Assembly (NCBI RefSeq): GCF_002197845.1
Contig: NZ_NIDE01000006.1
Span: forward strand, 1-64,000
Direction of reading: 5' to 3'
DNA length: 64,000 nucleotides
From: Fimbriiglobus ruber
GTDB taxonomy: Bacteria; Planctomycetota; Planctomycetia; Gemmatales; Gemmataceae
Program-made: the position numbers and the translations under genes
Notes under the pieces: model-generated
What the model was told of the DNA's origin: nothing
Seen by the model: only the letters and a program-made list of their open reading frames with translations
Database searches by the model: none
Shown here: positions 35,401-44,441 of the stretch, piece by piece
How the letters are laid out: each line of letters begins with the position of its first letter
How positions within the stretch are numbered: position 1 is the stretch's first letter

Positions 35401-35486
35401 CGCACTCAAACGGGCTTACCGGACCGGCCGAACCGCGGTCCGATTCGTGCGACTACGTTTCTTCAACCTCGTGAAAGGAATTCACC

Positions 35487-36215
35487 GTGTTCAAGCGTCT
35501 GTTACTCGGCACTGTGTTGTTTCTCGCTTCGGCCAGCGTCGGGCGGGCCGACTTCCTCTCCCTCAGCGACCTCCAGGTCGTGGTCGGTTCGGGAAGTAAC
35601 GAGGCGGGCTTTGTGGTCGACTGGAACGACGGCGGCGTGAACCACTCGCTGGCCTGGGGCTACCGGTGGAACGGGACCGCGACCGCCGAGGACATGCTCC
35701 GCGCCCTGGCCGCGTCGCCGCTCACGGGGATCTACGCCACGCTCGGCGACTTCGGCCCTGGTCTCGGCTTTGCCGTGTTCGGGATCGGCGTCGACCTCAA
35801 CCAGAACGGCACGTTCGGCGTTACCCCGACGCTGACGTTCACGAACGGAATCGCGACGCTCTCCGGTACTACCGGCCTGGACGAATCCCGTCAGCCGACG
35901 GACCCGGGCGACTTGTATCGGGAAGGCTGGTTTACCACCGGCTATTGGAACCTGTGGTCGAAAGCCAACTCCACGGACGACTGGGTGTCGAGCAACGTCG
36001 GGATGTCGAGCCTTACCCTGACCGACGGCAGTTGGATCGGCTGGGGGTTCGCCAACGATTTCAACGTCCTCACGCCCGCGGACCCCATCGCCGCCACCCC
36101 GATTGGTGGCCCGCCGCCCACGGCCACCCCGGCCCCGGGGGCGCTCGTATTGTTGATTACAGCGGCGCCAGTCGTTCTCGGATTCCGTCGTCGGAAGGCT
36201 CCGGCGCGCGCCTAA
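35487..36215 (+). CDS. secreted surface protein with PEP-CTERM-like tail, B12-regulated
   Basis: 242 residues. Signal peptide FLASASVGRA; the body begins DFLSLSDLQVVVGSGSNEAG and contains many aromatic/Gly segments (WAYR-like LAWGYRWNGTATAEDMLRAL). The C-terminus is PAPGALVLLITAAPVVLGFR followed by RRK, a PEP-CTERM-like sorting signal with hydrophobic helix and basic end. It lies 86 bp after DUF1559. It might be an extracellular cobalamin-binding or capture protein; that is inferred only from position. Confidence 0.8.
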   Translation: MFKRLLLGTVLFLASASVGRADFLSLSDLQVVVGSGSNEAGFVVDWNDGGVNHSLAWGYRWNGTATAEDMLRALAASPLTGIYATLGDFGPGLGFAVFGIGVDLNQNGTFGVTPTLTFTNGIATLSGTTGLDESRQPTDPGDLYREGWFTTGYWNLWSKANSTDDWVSSNVGMSSLTLTDGSWIGWGFANDFNVLTPADPIAATPIGGPPPTATPAPGALVLLITAAPVVLGFRRRKAPARA

Positions 36216-36292
36216 GCGCAGCGTTATTCGGGTGCCTCGGGCTCGCCCGGGCACCTTTCGACCAACCCTACCACCCTGCCAGGAATCGCGCG

Positions 36293-36817
36293 ATGAACGT
36301 CAACCGTTTTCTGGTCGTGGCGATCATGATCGTCTCGGCGGCGCTAACCGTCATGCTCCCGCACCCGCCGAACTTCACTCCGATCGGGGCCATGGCACTG
36401 TTCGGTGGCGTGTGCGTCGTGGATCGACGGGCAGCCGTTCTTTTGCCGCTCGCCCCACTTTTTCTGCACGACCTCTGGGCCGGTCTGCACGTCCTGATCC
36501 CGTTCGTTTACGTCAGTTTCGCGATCAACGTACTTCTCGGCCGATGGCTCCGGTCGCGGCGGCGGCCCGTGCCCGTCGCGGTCGCAACTCTGGCCGGTTC
36601 GCTGCAATTCTTTGTCGTCACCAATTTCGGGAGTTGGCTGGCCTTTTACCCACACACGCCCGAGGGGCTGATCGCCAATTACGTCGCGGGTATACCGTTT
36701 TTTCAGTACACTCTGCTCGGCGACGCGACGTATTCGGTCATGCTGTTCGGCGGTCTGGCTATCGCTGAGACACTGTTCCCGACCCTGCGAGAGCGGGTCG
36801 TGCCTACGACCGCCTGA
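36293..36817 (+). CDS. DUF6580-type membrane protein, putative vitamin transporter component
   Basis: 174 residues with about five TM helices. NFTPIGAMALFGGVCVV, then a loop with LHDLWAGLHVLIPFVYVSF, GRWLRSRRRPVPVAVATLAG, FFVVTNFGSWL and ATYSVMLFGGLAIAETL. The family is annotated as a putative transport protein and resembles small ECF S-components. In this B12-controlled unit it probably helps cobalamin or cobalt passage. Start ATG 36293 is 75 bp after the PEP-CTERM gene. Confidence 0.8.
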   Translation: MNVNRFLVVAIMIVSAALTVMLPHPPNFTPIGAMALFGGVCVVDRRAAVLLPLAPLFLHDLWAGLHVLIPFVYVSFAINVLLGRWLRSRRRPVPVAVATLAGSLQFFVVTNFGSWLAFYPHTPEGLIANYVAGIPFFQYTLLGDATYSVMLFGGLAIAETLFPTLRERVVPTTA

Positions 36818-36834
36818 TCGCGGAAGGTTTTCGT

Positions 36835-37767
36835 ATGCGAATCGTTTCACTCCTGCCGAGCGCGACGGAAATCGTCTGCGCGCTCGGCCTCGGCGATCAA
36901 CTCGTCGGGGTGACGCACGAGTGCGATTACCCCGATTTCGTTCGCAAGCTGCCGACGGTCACGCGGACGCTCATCCCGCACGACGCGACGAGCTTGGAAA
37001 TCGACGCCCTCGTCCGCGAGCGCCTCAAGAGCCAACGCGCCCTCTACACGCTGGACCTGCCGGTTTTGGAACGATTGCGGCCGGACCTGATCGTCACCCA
37101 GGCGCTGTGCGACGTGTGCGCGGTGGCCGAAGCCGAGGTGACGGCGGCTGCGTGTTCGCTCCCGGGCCGGCCGCGGGTCGTGAACCTGGAGCCGACGACG
37201 CTGGCCGACGTTTACGACACCCTCCGGCTCGTCGGCGAGGCGGCCGGCGTAAACGACCAGGCGGCTGAGGTGGTCGCGCGTCTCAAAGCCAGGACTGCGG
37301 CCGTCGCGTCCCGCACGGCCGGGCTCGGGCACCGCCCCCGTGTGGTATTGTTGGAATGGATCGCCCCGCTGTTCGGCTGCGGGCACTGGTCGCCGGAACT
37401 GGTCGAATTGGCCGGCGGTGTCGAGTGCGTCGGCCGACCGGGCCAGCCGTCGCGCACGACCCGGTGGGAGGAAATCGCCACCGCTGAGCCCGAGGTACTA
37501 TTCATCGCGTGCTGCGGCTTCTCGGTCGAGCGGACACTGCAGGACGTACCGCCACTCCACCAGTATCCCGGGTGGGCAAACCTCCCATGCGTTCGGGACG
37601 GCCGTGTGTACGTAGTGGACGGGTCGGCGTATTTCAGCCGCCCGGAACCGCGCCTGGTCGACAGCCTGGAAATCCTGGCCCACACCCTTCACCCGGACGT
37701 TCACCCACTGCCGGATGGCCTACCGGAAGCCGTCAGGTTTACCAGAGATGCACTCATATCGGCCTGA
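36835..37767 (+). CDS. cobalamin-binding protein, BtuF-like without signal peptide
   Basis: 310 residues of the class III periplasmic-binding fold: MRIVSLLPSATEIVCALGLG, LVGVTHECDYPDFV, PDLIVTQALCDVCAVAE, VVLLEWIAPLFGCGHWSPEL, WANLPCVRDGRVYVVDGSAY. No signal peptide or lipobox is visible, unlike the second homologue at 40299. Proteins of this kind are annotated as cobalamin-binding proteins and often accompany cob genes. It follows DUF6580 by 17 bp. Confidence 0.88.
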   Translation: MRIVSLLPSATEIVCALGLGDQLVGVTHECDYPDFVRKLPTVTRTLIPHDATSLEIDALVRERLKSQRALYTLDLPVLERLRPDLIVTQALCDVCAVAEAEVTAAACSLPGRPRVVNLEPTTLADVYDTLRLVGEAAGVNDQAAEVVARLKARTAAVASRTAGLGHRPRVVLLEWIAPLFGCGHWSPELVELAGGVECVGRPGQPSRTTRWEEIATAEPEVLFIACCGFSVERTLQDVPPLHQYPGWANLPCVRDGRVYVVDGSAYFSRPEPRLVDSLEILAHTLHPDVHPLPDGLPEAVRFTRDALISA

Positions 37768-37830
37768 TACGGAAACACAAATCGCGGACGGCTGTGGCAG
37801 ACCCAACGTAAACGATCGAGCGTCAGGCTT

Positions 37831-38913
37831 ATGGGCGAAAGCGATCACAATCCGACCCCCAACGCACCGGGCGTCAGCCCCAAACGAGGCACGCACCTCG
37901 CGACCTACCGCATGGTCGTCGTGTTCGCCTGTCTGATCGTCATGACGGCGGGAGTCGGGGTCGGGTCGCTCGCAATCGGTACGGAGCGGTTGGGCGTTGC
38001 CGACGTGACCGCCGCGGTGTTCGGATACCCAACGAGCCCGGTGACACACGCGATCGTCGTCAAAATCCGCGTACCCCGAGCGGTATTGGGCGTCCTGGTC
38101 GGGGCGGCCCTCGGCGCGGCCGGGGCCGCGTACCAGGCACTTTTCCGCAACCCGCTGGCTGATCCGTTTGTGGTGGGCGCGTCGAGCGGGGCGGCCGTCG
38201 GCGCGGCGATCGCCATCGTGAGCGGGTGGGGCGGGTGGGTGGCAGGATTCGGGCCGACCTCGCTCGGCGCGTTCGCCGGAGCCCTACTCGCCGTATTGTT
38301 GGTCTATGCCGTCGCGGCGGTCGGTCGAATGCCCCCCGTTACCCTCCTACTTGCCGGCTCGACCGTCAGCACCATGCTCGGCGGCGTTCTCTATTTAATC
38401 ATGACGCTCGCCGACAAGCAGTTGCACCAAATCTTCGCGTGGCTCATGGGCGGGTTAGCCGGCCACGGGTGGGACACGGTCGCCGGCGCGTGGGCGCCGA
38501 TCGTGATCGGCACGACGGTACTGAGCTTGCTCGGCCGCCCGCTCGACGCCGTCTGCTGCGGCGAGGACGTGGCCCGCGCGCTCGGACTCCGCGTCGGTGG
38601 AGTGGTAGCGATTGTGCTGCTGGCCGCGAACCTGGCGGTCGCGGCCGCGGTAGCGGCGGGAGGCGTCATTGGGTTCGTTGGCTTAGTCGCGCCTCACCTG
38701 GCCCGCCCCCTCGTTGGCGCGGCTCACGCCCGACTCATCCCCGCAAGCGGCCTGATCGGTGCGACATTGCTGTTGATCGCCGATTGTGCCGCGCGGTCGC
38801 TGGTGCCCCCGCTTGAACTCCCCATCGGCGTCCTCACGGCCGTCGTCGGCGGGCCGATCTTCCTGATCGTTCTCCGGAGTAAGTCCGCGAGCGCGGCGGA
38901 AGGTATGGGATGA
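37831..38913 (+). CDS. btuC: cobalamin ABC transporter permease
   Basis: 360 residues of the FecCD/BtuC family with about ten TM helices. Signatures: VKIRVPRAVLGVLVGAALGA, ALFRNPLADPFVVGASSGAA, LGLRVGGVVAIVLLAANLAV and VGLVAPHLARPLVGAAHARL (the FVGLVAPH box). It overlaps btuD by 4 bases (ATGA). It forms the inner-membrane channel for B12/cobinamide. Confidence 0.93.
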   Translation: MGESDHNPTPNAPGVSPKRGTHLATYRMVVVFACLIVMTAGVGVGSLAIGTERLGVADVTAAVFGYPTSPVTHAIVVKIRVPRAVLGVLVGAALGAAGAAYQALFRNPLADPFVVGASSGAAVGAAIAIVSGWGGWVAGFGPTSLGAFAGALLAVLLVYAVAAVGRMPPVTLLLAGSTVSTMLGGVLYLIMTLADKQLHQIFAWLMGGLAGHGWDTVAGAWAPIVIGTTVLSLLGRPLDAVCCGEDVARALGLRVGGVVAIVLLAANLAVAAAVAAGGVIGFVGLVAPHLARPLVGAAHARLIPASGLIGATLLLIADCAARSLVPPLELPIGVLTAVVGGPIFLIVLRSKSASAAEGMG

Positions 38914-39689
38914 CCCTCTCTGCTACCGATCTGAAGTGTGGCTACCGCGGACGTCCGGTGTTTGCCGGGGTCTCGTTGACGGCCCGTCGGGGAGAATTGT
39001 TGGCCGTCCTCGGACCGAACGGGGCGGGTAAGACAACGCTCCTCCGGGCCTTGGCCCGACTCACGCGGCCGCTCGCTGGGACGGTGACACTGGACGGTCG
39101 CGACCTTTGGGCGACTCACAACCCGGGCATGGCGGCCGTCGCATTCGCCCCGCAGGTTCTCGCCCCGACCTGGCCGTTGACCGTTCGCGAGTTCGTCGCA
39201 TTGGGCCGCGCCCCGCACCGCGGGTGGTGGCGGCCGTTATCGAAGGCCGACTGGCGAACGGTCGAAGCGACCCTCGACCTCCTCGCGCTGGGGCCGTTCG
39301 TCGACCGCCCGGTAACAGAGTTGTCCGGCGGTGAATGGCAGCGGGTGCGGCTGGCAAAGTCCCTGGCTCAAGAGCCTACCGTACTCTTATTAGACGAGCC
39401 TACGGCACACCTCGACCCGCGGGCTCAGTTTGAACTGCTCTCGGCGGTCCGTGCGTTGGCGGCTGACCGGCAGTTGGCCGTCGTCATGACGCTCCACGAC
39501 TTGAACCTTGTGGGTCCGTGGGCCGACCGGGTCGCCGTGTTGGCGTCCGGCGGTATTCTCGCCGAAGGTACGCCGGCCGAGGTTTTGACGGAAGCCACAC
39601 TGACCCAGGCGTATAACGTCCACTTACACGTGGCGCCGCACCCGTTGACCGCCGCTCCGGCGGTTTCACTCGCGCCTGCCACGCCCTGA
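38910..39689 (+). CDS. btuD: cobalamin ABC transporter ATPase
   Basis: 259 residues. Walker A GPNGAGKTTLLRAL, Q-loop FAPQVLAP, signature ELSGGEWQRVRLAKSLAQ, Walker B VLLLDEPTAHLD, H-switch MTLHDLNL. FecE/BtuD type; it energises import through BtuC. It overlaps the end of btuC. Confidence 0.95.
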   Translation: MTLSATDLKCGYRGRPVFAGVSLTARRGELLAVLGPNGAGKTTLLRALARLTRPLAGTVTLDGRDLWATHNPGMAAVAFAPQVLAPTWPLTVREFVALGRAPHRGWWRPLSKADWRTVEATLDLLALGPFVDRPVTELSGGEWQRVRLAKSLAQEPTVLLLDEPTAHLDPRAQFELLSAVRALAADRQLAVVMTLHDLNLVGPWADRVAVLASGGILAEGTPAEVLTEATLTQAYNVHLHVAPHPLTAAPAVSLAPATP

Positions 39690-39723
39690 CGCGAGCCCCA
39701 ATACATTCCGGAGAGGTGCCCGC

Positions 39724-40302
39724 GTGAATCTCACCCTGATTACCGGCGGCGCGCGGGCCGGGAAGAGTACGTTCGCCGAACGACTGGCCCGCGAGTCGGG
39801 CGGGTTGTCCGACGTCTGGTATGTGGCGACGGCCGAGGCCGGCGACACCGACATGGCTGCCCGGATCACCGCGCACAGGGCCAAACGCCCCCCCGACTGG
39901 TCGACGCTGGAAACGCCGCGCCACGTGGCCGCGAGTCTCGCCAGCTTCCGCGCGGCACCCGCCCGGGTGATTCTCGTTGATTGCCTGACGATGCTGGTCA
40001 GTAACGTGCTACTATCCCAACCCGAGGCGGCGGGCTTTGAAGTTATTTGGGAAGCCGTCGAACGCGAAGTCGATGGATTACTCGACTTCGTTAAAGCGAA
40101 TCAGACGTTAGTAATTGTCGTCACCAACGAAGTCGGCTCGGGCGTCGTCCCCGCGACGCGACTCGGCTGTATCTACCGGGATCTCCTGGGCCGCGCGAAT
40201 ATGAAACTGGCTGCTGCCGCGACGGACGTTTACCTCGTGGTGGCGGGGATTCCCATCGTCGTCAAGTCGGACACTGCCCAACGCCAGGGAGCCATCGCGT
40301 GA
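39724..40302 (+). CDS. cobU: adenosylcobinamide kinase/guanylyltransferase
   Basis: 192 residues. The P-loop is LITGGARAGKSTFAERLA, then WYVATAEAGDTDMAARITAH with RAKRPPDW, VDCLTMLVSNVLL and VIVVTNEVGSGVVP, all hallmark CobU/CobP blocks. It phosphorylates adenosylcobinamide and converts it to the GDP form for CobS. It overlaps the btuF start by 4 bases. GTG/ATG choice: ATG-equivalent at 39724 follows GGAGAGGTGCCC. Confidence 0.94.
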   Translation: MNLTLITGGARAGKSTFAERLARESGGLSDVWYVATAEAGDTDMAARITAHRAKRPPDWSTLETPRHVAASLASFRAAPARVILVDCLTMLVSNVLLSQPEAAGFEVIWEAVEREVDGLLDFVKANQTLVIVVTNEVGSGVVPATRLGCIYRDLLGRANMKLAAAATDVYLVVAGIPIVVKSDTAQRQGAIA

Positions 40303-41228
40303 TCCGTCTGCTTGCCGCCGGCCTGATGATCGCGACGTTTGGGTGCGGGCAGCCAACGGCCCCGCCGTCCGCGATCGGACCACCAGACGCAACCGGGTCG
40401 TTCCCGGTTACGACCACCGACGATCTCGGTCGTTCGGTCACCATCCCAACACGGCCAGCCCGCATCATTTCCCTTTCGCCCGCCGTCACCGAGACCCTAT
40501 TCGCGATCGGCGCGGGGCCGCAGGTCATCGCCGTCACGACGGTGGACACCTACCCCCCCGAGGCGACCCGACTTCCGAAAGTCGGTGCATTCGGGCCGGA
40601 AACCATCAGCACGGAGACGCTCCTCGCGCAACAGCCGGACCTCGTCTTCGCCGCCGGCCGCTTCCATAAGCCGGTCGTCGATACTCTTGAAAAACTCGGC
40701 GTCGTGGTCCTCGCGGTTGACGCGGGTACGTTCGAGGACGTGGAGCGCGTCACCACGCTCGTCGGCCGCCTGAGCGGGCAAGAGGCGCGGGCCGCGACGC
40801 TCGTGGCCGACATCCAACGCCGCCGGGCGGCCGTCCGCCAGCGAGCGGCGAAGGCCGCCAGTAAGCCGAAAGTGCTGTACGTACTCTGGGACGATCCACT
40901 CCAAACCGCCGGCCCGAAAACGTTCGTCGGCCAGATGATCGAGGAAGCCGGTGGGATCAACATTTTTGCCGACACCGAACGGGAATACCCGCGCGTGAGC
41001 GACGAGGCGGTGCTGGCGCGAAATCCGGACCTCATCATTGCCCCCGACCACGGAGACGGTAGCATCCCCGCCCGGGTCGCGCGGCGGCCGGGGTGGGATC
41101 AACTGACGGCCGTGCGCGCGGGGCGAATCGCGATGTTGGACGGCGACCTCGTCAACCGCCCCGGGCCGCGACTGATCGAAGGACTCGAGGCGATCGAGAC
41201 CGTAATCCGAACGGGGCGGGCGCCATGA
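40299..41228 (+). CDS. btuF: cobalamin-binding lipoprotein
   Basis: 309 residues. Lipoprotein signal LLAAGLMIATFGCGQ (lipobox FGC). The binding fold follows: TDDLGRSVTIPTRPARIISL, SPAVTETLFAIGAG, LLAQQPDLVFAAGRFHKPVV, VLYVLWDDPLQTAGPKTFVG, EAGGINIFAD. It delivers cobalamin/cobinamide to BtuCD at the inner membrane. Its signal and lipobox distinguish it from the homologue at 36835. Confidence 0.92.
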   Translation: MIRLLAAGLMIATFGCGQPTAPPSAIGPPDATGSFPVTTTDDLGRSVTIPTRPARIISLSPAVTETLFAIGAGPQVIAVTTVDTYPPEATRLPKVGAFGPETISTETLLAQQPDLVFAAGRFHKPVVDTLEKLGVVVLAVDAGTFEDVERVTTLVGRLSGQEARAATLVADIQRRRAAVRQRAAKAASKPKVLYVLWDDPLQTAGPKTFVGQMIEEAGGINIFADTEREYPRVSDEAVLARNPDLIIAPDHGDGSIPARVARRPGWDQLTAVRAGRIAMLDGDLVNRPGPRLIEGLEAIETVIRTGRAP

Positions 41229-41953
41229 CCGCCGAAGTCAATTCCTGGGCCTTTTCCGACACCGACCGCGCGGCCGTCTACCGCGCGATCCAGACGCGGC
41301 GCGATGTCAGATCGCATTTCCGTCCGGCTGCCCTTCCGGACGAGGTGTTGTTCCGCATTCTCGCCGCCGCGCACCACGCCCCGTCGGTCGGGTTTAGCCA
41401 GCCGTGGGATTTTATTGTCGTCGCCGACGCGGTCGTGCGACAGGCCGTCAAGGTCTCCTTCGACCGTGAGAACGCCCGGGCCGCTGAGAACTACGAGGGA
41501 GAACGACACGAGTTGTACCAGTCGCTCAAATTGGAAGGCATTCTGGCGAGCGCGGTGAACGTGTGCGTAACGTGCGACCGCGCCCGCGGCGGCCCACACG
41601 TACTCGGGCGGAACACCGTCCTCGACGCCGACTTGTTCAGCACCTGTTTGGCGGTCCAAAATCTCTGGCTCGCCGCCCGGGCAGAAGGTGTCGGCGTCGG
41701 GTGGGTGAGTATCCTCGCTCCCAACGATCTGGCCCGTTTGCTCGGCTTACCGGACCATGTCGTTCCGGTCGCTTATCTTTGTCTCGGGTACGTCACCGAT
41801 TTCGCTCCCACGCCAGATCTCGAACGGGCCGGCTGGGGCGAGCGGATCGCCGTCGACACGTTGGTTCACCGCGACCGCTGGGGCCACCCTTACAAGCATT
41901 CAGATGACACGGCTGCGCAACCTTTACCGGAATCACCCGAGCCACCATGCTGA
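41225..41953 (+). CDS. bluB: 5,6-dimethylbenzimidazole synthase
   Basis: 242 residues of the flavin nitroreductase fold. Features: YRAIQTRRDVRSHFRPAALP, APSVGFSQPWDFIVV, LYQSLKLEGILASAVNVCVT, GRNTVLDADLFSTCLAVQNLWLAA (shown in parts) and GVGVGWVSILAPNDLARLLG. BluB fragments reduced FMN to give the lower ligand DMB. ATG 41225 overlaps the btuF stop (ATGA). It supplies the base that CobT activates. Confidence 0.93.
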   Translation: MTAEVNSWAFSDTDRAAVYRAIQTRRDVRSHFRPAALPDEVLFRILAAAHHAPSVGFSQPWDFIVVADAVVRQAVKVSFDRENARAAENYEGERHELYQSLKLEGILASAVNVCVTCDRARGGPHVLGRNTVLDADLFSTCLAVQNLWLAARAEGVGVGWVSILAPNDLARLLGLPDHVVPVAYLCLGYVTDFAPTPDLERAGWGERIAVDTLVHRDRWGHPYKHSDDTAAQPLPESPEPPC

Positions 41954-42978
41954 CGCCCGCCGACATTCGCCGCCACCTCGACCACCTGACCAAGCCCGCC
42001 GGCAGCCTGGGCCGTCTGGAAGACCTGGCATTGCGGCTCTGCGCGATCCAACAAACCTTTACGCCCCAAACCCGCCCCAGACGCATTGTGCTGTTCGCCG
42101 CCGACCACGGCGTGGCCGCGGAAGGCGTAACGTCGTGGCCGTCCGACGTCACGCACCTCATGGTGCGAAACATTGTGACCGGCGGCGCTGCCAGTAGCGT
42201 CCTGGCGCGGACGACCGAAACCGGCCTGCGATTGATCGACGTCGGCACGTTCGGTCCGGACCTCACGACCGACCTCGACCCGACCAACCAATATGTGTGC
42301 GCCAAAGTCCGCCACGGCTCACGGAACCTGGCCGTCGGTCCTGCATTGACCGTTGAGGAATTCGACCGCGCATTGGCGGTCGGCCGCGAGCAGGCGGACG
42401 CGGCCTCGCGCGACGGCATCCGCGTCGTCGCGGCCGGGGAGATGGGCATCGGGAACAGTACGCCCGCCAGTTGTCTGACTGCGTTACTCGCTGGCGTGCC
42501 GCTCGAAACCGCCGTCGGCCGCGGTGCGGGGGCGGACGACGCAGTCTTGGCCCGCAAGCGCGACGTTGTCGCGCTTGCAGTGGCGGCCGCCCGTCCGCGT
42601 CTGGGCGTCGACCTTCGGGCGGCCATCGCGTCCGTCGCGGGCCTGGAGATTGCCGCCCTGGCTGGCTTCTTCGTTGGGGCCGCCGACGCGGGGTTAACCA
42701 TCGTCCTCGACGGGTTCATCGCCACTGCCGGTGCGCTCGTAGCCGAACGGCTGCGACCAGGCACGGCAACCGCGATGATTGCCGCCCACCGTTCGGCCGA
42801 ACCCGGCCACGCGGCCGCTCTGGCCGCACTCGGCCTGACCCCAATGCTCGACACCTGGAACTTGCGCCTTGGGGAAGGCACCGGGGCCCTCCTCCTGATG
42901 CCGCTGCTCGACGCCGCGGCCGCGATCGTCACGCAAATGGCGACGTTCGATTCGGCGGGGATCGCGGCCCATGAATAG
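41947..42978 (+). CDS. cobT: nicotinate-nucleotide-dimethylbenzimidazole phosphoribosyltransferase
   Basis: 343 residues, the family's usual length. LDHLTKPAGSLGRLEDLALR, VLFAADHGVAAEGVTSWPSD, AAGEMGIGNSTPASCLTALL (the hallmark box), GRGAGADD, and catalytic Glu region WNLRLGEGTGALLLMPLLDA. It makes alpha-ribazole phosphate from DMB. It overlaps bluB and cobS by 7-8 bases. Confidence 0.95.
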   Translation: MLTPADIRRHLDHLTKPAGSLGRLEDLALRLCAIQQTFTPQTRPRRIVLFAADHGVAAEGVTSWPSDVTHLMVRNIVTGGAASSVLARTTETGLRLIDVGTFGPDLTTDLDPTNQYVCAKVRHGSRNLAVGPALTVEEFDRALAVGREQADAASRDGIRVVAAGEMGIGNSTPASCLTALLAGVPLETAVGRGAGADDAVLARKRDVVALAVAAARPRLGVDLRAAIASVAGLEIAALAGFFVGAADAGLTIVLDGFIATAGALVAERLRPGTATAMIAAHRSAEPGHAAALAALGLTPMLDTWNLRLGEGTGALLLMPLLDAAAAIVTQMATFDSAGIAAHE

Positions 42979-43765
42979 CCTCCCCCACATGCACGCTTTC
43001 CTGGCCGCCGTACAGTTTCTGACGCGCGTGCCCGTGCCCGGCGGGATGAATCGACCGGACGCCGACCGTTCACTCCTCCGAGCGGCCGTCGTTTTCTTCC
43101 CGCTTGTAGGCGGAATGATCGGCGCGACAACCGGCGGTTTGATTTGGATTGCGGCGCACGTTTGGCCCCCAACGGTGGCCGTCGTTCTCGGCTTGGCGTT
43201 CGAGGCAATTCTGACGGGGGCGTTTCACGAAGACGCGGTCGCCGATTGTTGTGACGGATTCGGCGGCGGATGGACCCGGGCGGACGTGTTGAGAATCATG
43301 ACCGACAGCCGGGTCGGTGCCTTCGGCTCACTCGGGCTCGCGCTCGCGGTTCTCCTGCGTATTGCCGGCCTGACCGCGATCGATCTCCCCACAATGGTGG
43401 CGGTGAGCGCCGCGGCCGGCGCTCTGGGCCGCTGGGCCGGCGTGTTCGTCATGTCCGTCGTCCCACCGCTCCCCGACCACACCGGTCTGAGCAAAGACGT
43501 CGGAGCCCGCGTCGGCCCGAGGCACGTCGCCGCCGCGGCATCCCTGACGATGCTCGCCGCGGCATGGTACGCCGCAATCGACCCCGTGCGGTTCGCCGCC
43601 GCTGTCGGCTGCGTCGTTATGGCATCACTGGTATGGGCCTACTACGTCCGCCGGCGGCTAGGCGGCATTACCGGCGACTGTGCCGGCTTCGCCTGTTACC
43701 TGGGGCAACTCTTGGTTTTACTCGTCGCGGCCGCTCACCCTCTATCGGCCTGGGTCGGATCGTGA
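42971..43765 (+). CDS. cobS: adenosylcobinamide-GDP ribazoletransferase
   Basis: 264 residues with six or more TM helices. AVQFLTRVPVPGGM at the start, then FHEDAVADCCDGFGGGWTRA (metal-binding box), IMTDSRVGAFGSLGLALAVL and RRLGGITGDCAGF. It joins alpha-ribazole to AdoCbi-GDP at the membrane to complete cobalamin. It overlaps cobC by GTGA. Confidence 0.94.
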   Translation: MNSLPHMHAFLAAVQFLTRVPVPGGMNRPDADRSLLRAAVVFFPLVGGMIGATTGGLIWIAAHVWPPTVAVVLGLAFEAILTGAFHEDAVADCCDGFGGGWTRADVLRIMTDSRVGAFGSLGLALAVLLRIAGLTAIDLPTMVAVSAAAGALGRWAGVFVMSVVPPLPDHTGLSKDVGARVGPRHVAAAASLTMLAAAWYAAIDPVRFAAAVGCVVMASLVWAYYVRRRLGGITGDCAGFACYLGQLLVLLVAAAHPLSAWVGS

Positions 43766-44319
43766 CCCGCCGCCTCCTGCTCGTCCGCCACCCGCCTGTG
43801 GAGGATCACTACCGCGGCTACTGCTACGGCGTGAGCGACATCGCACTCGGCGTGACGGGCTTCGCGCGTGCCGCCGAGTTGGCCATTCGGCTCGCCGCCG
43901 AGCCGATCACGTTGTTGTTCCACAGCGGCCTATCTCGCGCGGCCGCCGTGACCGACCGAATCACCGCACTGACCGGGCAACCGGCGGTCGCCGATACCAG
44001 GCTGTGCGAACGTGACTTCGGCTCGTGGGAACTGCGACCGTGGGCAGCGATCTATGCCGAGAGCGGCAACGCCATGGACGGCATGCTCGACGACCCCACT
44101 GGTTGGCGACCGCCCGGTGGCGAAACGACTTATGAAATGCGCGACAGGGTTTTGGCGTGGTATCGCGCGTTGCCAGACGCGGGCACAATCGTGGCTGTCG
44201 CGCACGGCGGACCGATCGCGGCATTGCGTGGCACGTTGACGGGTGTGCCCGTGCGGGGATGGCTAAAGCTTGTACCGGAACCGGGCAGTATGATCTCTTG
44301 GGAAGATAATCCGAGCTGA
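43762..44319 (+). CDS. cobC: alpha-ribazole phosphatase, histidine phosphatase family
   Basis: 185 residues from GTG 43762, which overlaps the cobS stop. LLLVRHPPVEDHYRGYCYG has the catalytic His (RHP instead of the usual RHG), SGLSRAAAVTDRI the second Arg, LCERDFGSWELRPW the conserved Glu, and VAVAHGGPIAALRG the last His. It dephosphorylates alpha-ribazole phosphate or cobalamin phosphate. It is the last gene of the B12 unit. Confidence 0.9.
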   Translation: MTRRLLLVRHPPVEDHYRGYCYGVSDIALGVTGFARAAELAIRLAAEPITLLFHSGLSRAAAVTDRITALTGQPAVADTRLCERDFGSWELRPWAAIYAESGNAMDGMLDDPTGWRPPGGETTYEMRDRVLAWYRALPDAGTIVAVAHGGPIAALRGTLTGVPVRGWLKLVPEPGSMISWEDNPS

Positions 44320-44441
44320 CAATTCCAGTTTTAGACCCCGCTCCATCTCGCGGTAAATGACCGGCAAAAAACGAGAGCAGAGAATGTGAAAATTCCCCTT
44401 CCCATCCCGCGCCGAGCCCACTATAAAAACCCTCGTTGCAA

